From Actinomycetota bacterium (GTDB lineage: Bacteria > Actinomycetota > Thermoleophilia > Gaiellales > Gaiellaceae): a stretch of 5,400 bases of DNA. Where the stretch lies: the NCBI GenBank assembly GCA_003170995.1, contig PMXT01000106.1, positions 412 through 5,811 on the forward strand. The letters run 5' to 3'. Position 1 is the first letter of the stretch. Each line of letters opens with the position of its first letter. Below are positions 1 to 4,550 of the stretch, in pieces. Made by a program: the position numbers and the translations under genes. The notes under the pieces are model-generated. The model had not been told where the DNA came from. It saw nothing but the letters and a program-made list of their open reading frames with translations, and searched no databases.

Positions 1-1210
1 GAGCCGAGAGTGCGAAGACGGCACCGACCAGGAAGGGCAAGGCCGCGCTGGCGCTGCGCGTGAAGATGGCAGGGACTAGAAGCACCACGGTGGCCGCCGC
101 CGCGAGTGCGCTGACGGTGATGCGCGAGTTGAGATGGCGCCGGCGCAGCAAGTAATCGCCAAGCGTTCCGCCGGCCAAGACCCCGCCGATCGCACCAACC
201 CCGACGACGAGTAAGAGCCCGTTTGCCGTCACCTGCTCGATGCCGTACTGGCCCTTGACGAATTCAACCCCGAAAATCTCCACTCCGGCCAGGAAGAAGT
301 AGCCGAGCGCACTGGATGCGATCAGCACGACGTTCGTGCGCACGTGAAGCACGTGCCGCACCGCTGCCGCGAGACTCAAGCGGCTGATGTCGCCGTGTAG
401 TACGAGCTCGGGATCGGGGACGATCTTGCGCTCGCGGACGAGCAGCTGGGCGTCGGTCGTATGGGGCTCGTCGCTAGCAGTCGGCGATTCGGCGGCGTGA
501 CGACGTGCGGCTCGAGCTGCCGCCGTGCCCGGCTCGGGAGCGAGTGCTCCGCGACCTCCTCGTGCCGGCTCGGGAAGTCGTATGACCGCCCAGGCCAGTA
601 CGAAGGCGGGAATGGCGAGGATGAAGAAAGCGAGCCGCCAGGATAGAGCGGCGATGTCGCCGGTGACGGCGAAGCCGAAGCCGGCTCCCAGCAGCTCGCC
701 GCTGAGGATGAAGCCGTAGATGCGCCCGCGTTCCGACCCGGCGAAATAATCGCCCACCAGCGATGCTACGCACGGGCCGGCCGCCGCGGTCACCGCGCCC
801 AGAAACAGGCGCGTGAGCAAGAGCTCGCCGAAGCTCGAGGAGGTGGCGCTCCAGATCATCGCGACTCCCCAGAGCACGATCGCTCCGCCGAGCGTCCAGG
901 TTCGGCGAATCCTGTCGGCGAGCACGCCGAAGGGAAGGCTTGCGACCGCACCAACGAGGGACGAGACGGCCACCAACAAGCCGATGTCGGTGTTGTTGAT
1001 ATGCAGGTCGCCGCGAAGCTGGGTGGCCGACGCACCAACGGTGACGATGTCGGCGCTGCTCAGAGCAAGAATCGCGGCGAGCACGACGATGACCCGCATT
1101 CTGAGCGCGCCGCCGAGCGTGTCGCTGAGCTGCTCCGAGCCGGCCTTTGCGGCCTTGCGAGCGGCCTTCGAAAGGCCCCCGTGTATCGATTGGCGCTGAC
1201 TCGTGCTCAT
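1..1210 (-). CDS. MFS transporter, C-terminus cut off by the window edge
   Basis: Polytopic inner-membrane permease of the major facilitator superfamily, probably proton-coupled uptake or efflux; the substrate cannot be told. The 403 visible residues run from the ATG at 1210 into the left edge. A basic N-terminal tail (1-37) precedes TM1 (about 38-57). Residues 93-103 between TM2 and TM3 read PFGVLADRIRR, a clear MFS motif A. TM3-TM6 span about 105-210, with a WRLAFFILAIPAF segment at TM6. A long hydrophilic Arg/Ala/Pro-rich loop (about 211-292) separates the halves. TM7 starts near 293, and GGVLAGGTLGDYLLRRR (342-358) is the degenerate motif A of the second half. About ten helices are seen; the last two should lie outside. 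The start has only a close GAGG just upstream, so GTG at 1213 or Met38 remain possible. The gene is divergent from padR, a common arrangement for PadR-controlled transporters, but shared control is inference. Confidence 0.93.
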   Translation of the reverse strand, partial: MSTSQRQSIHGGLSKAARKAAKAGSEQLSDTLGGALRMRVIVVLAAILALSSADIVTVGASATQLRGDLHINNTDIGLLVAVSSLVGAVASLPFGVLADRIRRTWTLGGAIVLWGVAMIWSATSSSFGELLLTRLFLGAVTAAAGPCVASLVGDYFAGSERGRIYGFILSGELLGAGFGFAVTGDIAALSWRLAFFILAIPAFVLAWAVIRLPEPARGGRGALAPEPGTAAARAARRHAAESPTASDEPHTTDAQLLVRERKIVPDPELVLHGDISRLSLAAAVRHVLHVRTNVVLIASSALGYFFLAGVEIFGVEFVKGQYGIEQVTANGLLLVVGVGAIGGVLAGGTLGDYLLRRRHLNSRITVSALAAAATVVLLVPAIFTRSASAALPFLVGAVFALSA

Positions 1211-1330
1211 CACCTCGCGGCTTGCGACTTGAACCAGAACAAACGGCCTGGACTGCTCTGCGGGATCGTACGCAGTTCGCGCTCCGAGCGCGCGCATCCG
1301 TCGGTCTGGGCGCTCGAGTGAAACGGCTAG

Positions 1331-1359
1331 CTTGCAAAGCAAGACAATCGTGCTATCAT
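1331..1359 (+). promoter_or_regulatory. padR promoter with overlapping palindromic operator
   Basis: CTTGCAAAGCAAG at 1331-1343 is a perfect inverted repeat with 5-bp arms and a 3-base centre. It overlaps a -35-like TTGCAA (1332-1337), which lies 16 bases from the -10-like TATCAT (1354-1359). PadR proteins typically repress their own promoters by binding short palindromes, so this is the likely self-operator. Transcription would start near 1366-1367, at the ATG used here for padR, implying a leaderless message. The 120 bases between this site and the MFS start show only a weak minus-strand TACGAT at 1265-1270, so joint control of both genes is possible but unproven. Confidence 0.55.
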
Positions 1360-1366
1360 GCACCGC

Positions 1367-1714
1367 ATGACACCTGCGTACGAGCGGACGAGTCAGCTGT
1401 TGCGCGGCGTTCTGGACGTCTGCCTGCTCGCCGTCATATTGGACGAGCCCGCCTACGGCTACGAGATGACGAGGCGTCTGTCGGCGCGAGGACTAGACGT
1501 GGTCGGTGAGGGCTCGATCTATCCGGTGCTCGGGCGGCTCGAGCGCGACGGTCTCGTCGAGCCGTTTCAGCAGCCGAGCGACGGCGGGCCGCCGCGCAAG
1601 TACTACCGCGTGACGCCGCGTGGGCGCTCGGCGCTCGAGAGATGGAGGCAGGAGTGGAATCAGACGCGCAGCGCGATCGACGCTGTGCTGAGCCCGAGGG
1701 AGACTGAGCGATGA
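1367..1714 (+). CDS. PadR-family winged-helix transcriptional regulator
   Basis: A 115-residue cytoplasmic DNA-binding repressor of the PadR family, which acts as dimers and releases DNA on binding small molecules. Residues 9-27 form the first helix (LLRGVLDVCLLAVILDEPA), followed by the hallmark YGYEM (30-34). GSIYPVLGRLERDGLV (49-64) is the recognition-helix region in its classical form, and GGPPRKYYRVTPRGR (73-87) is the beta-wing. A short C-terminal helix (88-108) replaces the long arm of larger PadRs, fitting the small subfamily usually paired with HAAS/DUF1700 membrane proteins. Another ATG lies nine bases upstream (1358). I prefer 1367 because the -10-like TATCAT overlaps 1358, and neither ATG has a Shine-Dalgarno sequence. 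The stop overlaps the next gene's start as ATGA, so the two are almost certainly co-transcribed. The effector is unknown. Confidence 0.95.
   Translation: MTPAYERTSQLLRGVLDVCLLAVILDEPAYGYEMTRRLSARGLDVVGEGSIYPVLGRLERDGLVEPFQQPSDGGPPRKYYRVTPRGRSALERWRQEWNQTRSAIDAVLSPRETER
1696..1702 (+). promoter_or_regulatory. Shine-Dalgarno site inside the padR 3' end
   Basis: GAGGGAG lies 8 bases before the ATG at 1711, within the last codons of padR. It supports 1711 as the true start of the downstream membrane protein. With the ATGA stop-start overlap, it points to coupled translation of the two proteins. Confidence 0.75.
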
Positions 1715-2412
1715 AAGAAGTGCTCGCAGCGTGTCGCCGCACCTGGAGACGGCTCGACGTGAGGCGCACCGATGCCCGGGCCATGGCCGCCGAGCTCGAG
1801 GCCGATCTGGCCGCCGCGGAGAGCGACGGGACAAGCGCGGGCGCGTACGTCGGAAACGACCCGCACGGCTTCGCGCTGGAGTGGGCGAGTGCCCGCGGCC
1901 TCATCCGCACCCGGGTCGCTCTCGTCTCGACCGTGCTTGCAGGCGTTCTTGGCGTGATTCCCGGAGCGGTCTGCGCGCTTTTCGTCGCCTATGGGATGTC
2001 GAGCGAGGCCTTCGCCGAGACGTTCGGAAGTCCTGAGCAACTCGGAGATACGTCCGTGATGACGTACACACCCCCGAGCTGGTTGCTGCTCGGTCTCTAC
2101 ACGCTCGGAGCGGTTTTCGCCTATGTCGGCGCGCTCGCGGTGGTCTCAGCCTGGCTCTCCTGGCGTCTGGATCAGGCGAGGAGCCGGACGCTCCACTACC
2201 TCCTGCTGGGCATGCCGTTCGGGACGGCGGCGGCGATCTTCATCGCGATTGTGTTCGCCTGGACGCGCGACTTTTCGACCGACATCTCCGTGGTGGGCGC
2301 CGACGCCGTGGTCGCTACGGCGGTCTTCGTCTCGTGCATCGCCGCTCTTCGGCTCGCCGCCGTCCGCCGCGAGCGCATAGCTCTCGTCCTGGCCGGAGGA
2401 GGAAGCGGGTAG
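1711..2412 (+). CDS. HAAS/DUF1700-like four-helix membrane protein, partner of PadR
   Basis: A 233-residue membrane protein. The N-terminal cytoplasmic region (about 16-60) is a charged helical segment, with AMAAELEADLAAAES followed by a GNDPHGFALEWA turn. This resembles the HAAS (DUF1700) region, where an L-x-E-L-E-x-H/D-L helix is followed by a GDP-x-x-LA motif. Four hydrophobic segments follow at about 68-95, 123-150, 160-183 and 192-216, with an acidic outside loop (about 96-120). The end is a short Arg-containing tail and a Gly-rich C-terminus. HAAS membrane proteins are repeatedly encoded next to small PadR regulators and are thought to act in envelope sensing or signalling. The ATGA overlap with padR and the good Shine-Dalgarno site support an operon. 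No catalytic motif is visible, so the function is inferred from family and context. The similarity is judged by eye; it could instead be a PadR-linked membrane protein of another family. Confidence 0.85.
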   Translation: MKEVLAACRRTWRRLDVRRTDARAMAAELEADLAAAESDGTSAGAYVGNDPHGFALEWASARGLIRTRVALVSTVLAGVLGVIPGAVCALFVAYGMSSEAFAETFGSPEQLGDTSVMTYTPPSWLLLGLYTLGAVFAYVGALAVVSAWLSWRLDQARSRTLHYLLLGMPFGTAAAIFIAIVFAWTRDFSTDISVVGADAVVATAVFVSCIAALRLAAVRRERIALVLAGGGSG

Positions 2413-2616
2413 CTCGCGCCGGCGGCCGACTCGAGGAGTCTTGTGATCCTCAACCAAGCGCTGTCTCGCTTTCTCGGGGCGCCGCTGGTCGTGCGGTGCC
2501 GGAGGAGACAGTGTTGCCTACACGGCTCCGTAGAGCGACGCGCCGCCAGCGGTGTCGCGTGGCTCCGAAGGCCAGTCGCGCCCGGCCGGTAGGAGCCGCC
2601 GGCCGAGCAAGCGAGA
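2413..2616. other. Convergent intergenic region with weak hairpins
   Basis: No gene is visible here. GACTC/GAGTC at 2428-2440 (3-base loop, followed by TTGTGAT) is a weak candidate terminator 16 bases after the membrane protein stop. A GC-rich hairpin at 2535-2558 (GCGA/TCGC outside, CGCCG/CGGTG inside) lies midway. The two converging units, the padR operon and the tRNA, presumably end within this stretch. Confidence 0.4.
2583..2605 (-). terminator. Possible tRNA-Asp 3' hairpin terminator
   Basis: CGGCCGG at 2583-2589 and CCGGCCG at 2599-2605 form a perfect 7-bp GC stem with a 9-base loop, 11 bases past the tRNA 3' end. No T-run follows on the minus strand, so it would be a U-less hairpin terminator or a processing structure. 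GC-rich palindromes also arise by chance in such genomes. Confidence 0.35.
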
Positions 2617-2690
2617 CGGGAGCGACGGGACTCGAACCCGCGACCTCCGGCGTGACAGGCCGGCGTTCTAACCAGCTGAACTACGCCCCC
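2617..2690 (-). tRNA. tRNA-Asp (anticodon GUC)
   Basis: A 74-base cloverleaf on the minus strand. The acceptor is GGGGGCG paired with CGCTCCC (one G-U at pair 4-69). The D arm is GTTC/GAAC with loop AGCTGGTTA. The anticodon arm is CCGGC/GCCGG with loop CTGTCAC, placing GTC at 2656-2654. The variable loop is AGGTC. The T arm is GCGGG/CCCGT around TTCGAGT, and its outermost pair is a G-U. G73 is the expected identity discriminator for aspartyl-tRNA synthetase. CCA is not encoded and must be added after transcription. The gene appears single and intact. Confidence 0.98.
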
Positions 2691-2702
2691 GTGAGCCGCA
2701 GC

Positions 2703-2708
2703 ATTGTA
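2703..2708 (-). promoter_or_regulatory. -10 box of the tRNA-Asp promoter
   Basis: The minus strand reads TACAAT, one mismatch from TATAAT, 12 bases before the tRNA 5' end. It would place transcription start about 5-7 bases upstream of the mature end. No convincing -35 box is seen; GGTCAC on the minus strand (2736-2731) is poorly spaced. Confidence 0.6.
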
Positions 2709-2781
2709 GCTCGATTCGGGGCGCGGCCAGGTGACCGGTGCTCGTCCTCTCCGAGGCCTGGAAAGTGGGTAGCCTTCATTA

Positions 2782-3912
2782 GTGGCACTCGTCGACTGGC
2801 TCGCCGTCGCGTTCATTCTCATGCTCGCCTTCGGCGGGTCGCGCAAGGGGCTCCTCGTGGGCGGTCTTTCGCTGGTTGGCGTAGTCGGCGGGCTATACAT
2901 CGGAGCACGTTTGGCGCCTGTCTTGTTCTCGGGCGCGCACTCGCCCTACACACCGCTGGTGGCGCTTGCCGGTGCGCTGATACTCGCCATCGCTCTGGAG
3001 ACTGCCGGCGCGCTCATGGGTGGTGTCCTCAGAGATGCACTCAGGCTGACGCCGTTCAGGCTGGTCGATGCCGTAGGCGGGTTGGTGCTCGGGGTGGCTA
3101 CGGCTATTGCCGTGCTCTGGATCGTGGCTGCGGTCGCCTTCCATCTGCCGCAAACCTCGATCGTGCGCGCGCGAGCGCGGCAGTCGGTCGTGCTCTCGAA
3201 GCTGGTCTCAACCCTGCCGCCCCAAGACGTGATGAGCGCCCTCGCGGGTATCGATCCCTTCCCGCTGATCGTCGGGCCCGCGGCCCCGTCGCAGGCGCCT
3301 GATTCGAGTGTGCTTACTCTCGCGAGCCTGCAGCGAAGCGAGCGAAGCGTGGTCAAGGTGGAGTCAGAGGCGTGCGGCATCGGCTATGCGGGCTCGGGGT
3401 GGGTTGCGAGAAAGGATTACGTTGTTACTGCGGCGCACGTCGTCGCCGGTGGTAGCAAGATACAAGTCCAGGCGCAGGGACACTCTTTGCGTTCCGCCCG
3501 GGTAGTCGCCTTCGATGGAACCAACGACCTCGCTCTGCTTTATATACGGGGGCTTGACGAGAAACCGCTCCGGCTGGCGCCCCCAGACTTCTACGATGCC
3601 GGCGCGGTGCTCGGTTATCCGGGCGACGGGCCTTTCAAAGCCGAGCCTGTACGCGTCGGCTCGACCGAGACCCTCTTCTCTCCGAACTATGCCGGCACCG
3701 TTGTCAGTCGTTCGATCACCAGCTTGCGCGGAAAGGTGCGTCCGGGCGATTCGGGCGGCCCGGTCGTGAACGAGCGCGGTGCTGTCGAGCTGACGGTGTT
3801 CGGGGCGAAGAAGGGCACAGATGTTGGCTACGGCAGCTCGAGTGATCTCGTGCGCGGCCTTTTCGCACGCCGCGACGCCGGCGGTGTCTCCACTGGCGCT
3901 TGCCTGGAGTGA
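2782..3912 (+). CDS. MarP-like membrane serine protease (CvpA domain plus trypsin-like domain)
   Basis: A 376-residue membrane-anchored serine protease with its catalytic domain predicted outside. Residues 1-120 form a four-helix CvpA-type domain (about 3-17, 24-48, 58-80, 97-120). It starts ALVDWLAVAF and has the conserved S-RKGLL turn at 20-25. A linker (121-185) leads to a chymotrypsin-fold domain: His219 in VVTAAHVV, Asp249 in GTNDLALL and Ser324 in RPGDSGGPVV. These make a complete triad. Only two cysteines occur, Cys198 and Cys374; they flank the protease domain like the regulatory disulfide pair of mycobacterial MarP (Rv3671c), which needs that protease for acid and oxidative stress tolerance. 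An in-frame TAG at 2770-2772 makes GTG 2782 the only upstream start; no good Shine-Dalgarno is visible. It appears monocistronic, divergent from tRNA-Asp. Assignment to the family is strong; the substrate is unknown, though MarP is reported to cleave a peptidoglycan hydrolase. Confidence 0.95.
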   Translation: MALVDWLAVAFILMLAFGGSRKGLLVGGLSLVGVVGGLYIGARLAPVLFSGAHSPYTPLVALAGALILAIALETAGALMGGVLRDALRLTPFRLVDAVGGLVLGVATAIAVLWIVAAVAFHLPQTSIVRARARQSVVLSKLVSTLPPQDVMSALAGIDPFPLIVGPAAPSQAPDSSVLTLASLQRSERSVVKVESEACGIGYAGSGWVARKDYVVTAAHVVAGGSKIQVQAQGHSLRSARVVAFDGTNDLALLYIRGLDEKPLRLAPPDFYDAGAVLGYPGDGPFKAEPVRVGSTETLFSPNYAGTVVSRSITSLRGKVRPGDSGGPVVNERGAVELTVFGAKKGTDVGYGSSSDLVRGLFARRDAGGVSTGACLE

Positions 3913-4058
3913 AGTGAATCTGTCTCACTGACTGGCTTCCACCAAGTCTCGCTCCGCTCGATAGCAGGGTTACGGCTTCGAATTGTCTTTCCTAAACACA
4001 GTTTTTGGCTTGTCGAGCCGCGAACCGAGTCAAGCAACGCGGTCAAGCACCAAGCGGG

Positions 4059-4105
4059 GATAGATGAAGCGCTATCTACCGACGATAGTTCTATTCACGA
4101 GATAG
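4059..4105. promoter_or_regulatory. Cluster of GATAG/CTATC motifs, possible protein-binding site
   Basis: GATAG occurs at 4059-4063, 4084-4088 and 4101-4105. CTATC occurs at 4072-4076 and CTAT at 4091-4094, giving alternating inverted pairs within 47 bases directly before the hairpin array. This could be an operator cluster or an AT-rich promoter region for the putative RNA. No regulator is identified and no clear -35/-10 pair can be fixed. Confidence 0.3.
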
Positions 4106-4163
4106 GCCCCGATGCGGCGGGGGTCACTCGCAAAATAGAGCCGGGGCCCCGATGCGGCGGGGG
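4105..4163. repeat. 19-bp perfect direct repeat, two copies 40 bases apart
   Basis: GGCCCCGATGCGGCGGGGG occurs at 4105-4123 and identically at 4145-4163. Each copy lies in an inverted repeat: GGCCCC/GGGGTC at 4105-4125 and GGGGCCCC/GGGGCCCC at 4143-4167. Both close the same 9-base loop GATGCGGCG. The spacer contains an A-run and a TAG. Confidence 0.9.
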
Positions 4164-4208
4164 CCCCACAGGCCTTATAAAAACAGACACAGATCTCCCC
4201 CCAGATCA

Positions 4209-4247
4209 GACCGAAGCGGGCATGCGGCGCCCGCTTCGGTCTTTCTT
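4209..4247 (+). terminator. Strong intrinsic terminator
   Basis: GACCGAAGCGGGC (4209-4221) pairs perfectly with GCCCGCTTCGGTC (4229-4241) across a 7-base loop ATGCGGC, followed by TTTCTT at 4242-4247. The 13-bp stem with a T-rich tail fits a rho-independent terminator reading rightward. It ends either a local small RNA or a long 3' UTR of the protease, whose stop is about 300 bases upstream. On the minus strand no T-run follows the stem. Confidence 0.85.
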
Positions 4248-4249
4248 GC

Positions 4250-4293
4250 GGGCCTAGAGCACGTTTCAAATGTCCGTAGGGCCTAGCCCACGT
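4250..4293. repeat. Imperfect direct repeat GGGCCTAG-NN-CACGT, period 29
   Basis: GGGCCTAGAGCACGT at 4250-4264 and GGGCCTAGCCCACGT at 4279-4293 agree at 13 of 15 positions. The 29-base period puts them nearly three helical turns apart, on the same DNA face. This could be a tandem binding site or a duplication remnant. Confidence 0.6.
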
Positions 4294-4344
4294 CCACCGA
4301 TCACACCCGGAAACGATTCCGTTAGGAACGTGTGGCTGAGGTGG
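4294..4344. other. Three-tier inverted repeat, possible RNA stem-loop
   Basis: Nested arms are CCACC (4294-4298) with GGTGG (4340-4344), CACAC (4302-4306) with GTGTG (4330-4334), and CGGAA (4308-4312) with TTCCG (4317-4321) around the tetraloop ACGA. An 8-base bulge lies at 4322-4329. Fifteen pairs with internal loops look like a folded RNA, but strand and transcription are unknown. Confidence 0.4.
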
Positions 4345-4514
4345 TCGAGGCGTGGATGGCAGAGGCCGCGCGGGTCGCGAAGGCGCACCGGTGGTGCGTT
4401 CGAGTGACCACTGGAGCCGCGAAACGGCCGCATCGGCTGTGTGGGCCTGGCGGAATCGACTCCTAAGTCGGCAGGTCGTCAATTGAAACGAGTTCTTAGG
4501 GACGATCGTGGTGT

Positions 4515-4538
4515 CTGGTCCCACTCACGGTGGATCAG
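4515..4538 (-). terminator. Possible hairpin terminator of the acidic repeat protein gene
   Basis: CTGGTCC (4515-4521) and GGATCAG (4532-4538) form a 7-bp stem with one G-T pair and a 10-base loop, 12 bases past the stop codon of the minus-strand gene. There is no T-run after it on the minus strand, so it would be a U-less terminator at best. Confidence 0.25.
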
Positions 4539-4550
4539 GTCGAGACAGCG

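Larger units (their letters stand above)
4105..4247 (+). ncRNA. Candidate structured small RNA ending at an intrinsic terminator
   Basis: Four hairpins can be drawn in order: 4105-4125, 4143-4167, a 5-bp GATCT/AGATC stem with a CCCCCC loop (4192-4207), and the terminator 4209-4241 followed by TTTCTT. Hairpins 1, 2 and 4 all expose ATGCGGC in the loop, which base composition alone would not give. Termination is clearly rightward, so a plus-strand transcript is expected. The 5' end is unknown; it could start near 4080-4105, or the array could be the 3' UTR of the protease gene. It matches no RNA family I recognise. Confidence 0.35.
3913..4550. other. 638-base intergenic region rich in repeats and hairpins
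   Basis: No convincing protein gene is present. From left to right it holds a weak AGTGA/TCACT hairpin just after the protease stop (3913-3929), an AT-richer stretch with a T5 run (about 3980-4010), and GTCAAGCA repeated at 4029 and 4042. Next come clustered GATAG/CTATC motifs (4059-4105), shared-loop hairpins ending in a strong terminator (4105-4247), a GGGCCTAG direct repeat (4250-4293), a three-tier inverted repeat (4294-4344) and further small hairpins (4384-4538). The region is flanked by the ends of two genes pointing towards each other, so it needs an internal promoter if the structures are transcribed independently. Confidence 0.7.

Noticed and set aside
474..1337. Long minus-strand frame of 287 codons over the MFS region
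   Set aside because: The product is Arg/Ser-rich with no domain; it is a shifted shadow of the MFS frame, whose translation gives clear membrane helices and motif A.
2196..2900. Minus-strand frame reading VVQLVRTPACHAGGRGFESRR
   Set aside because: This is the well-known false protein obtained by translating a tRNA gene; it runs through tRNA-Asp and across the starts of real genes.
2334..3302. Plus-strand frame of 322 codons
   Set aside because: It crosses the tRNA antisense and overlaps both the membrane protein and the protease; the product is Arg-rich low-complexity, a GC-driven shadow.
3913..3929. Terminator just after the protease stop
   Set aside because: The AGTGA/TCACT stem is only 5 bp and lacks a T-run, so it is too weak to call as a separate feature.
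4324..4420. Possible degenerate tRNA-Ser/Leu
   Set aside because: GGCTGAGGTGGTCGAGGCG and a later TTCGAGT echo D- and T-arm sequences, but no acceptor, anticodon or T stem can be formed around them.
4478..4489. CRISPR-like repeat end ATTGAAAC
   Set aside because: It occurs once; there are no regularly spaced copies and no cas gene.
4072..4524. Minus-strand frame of 150 codons in the intergenic region
   Set aside because: It spans the strong terminator and the direct repeats, has no recognisable domain and no ribosome binding site; treated as spurious.
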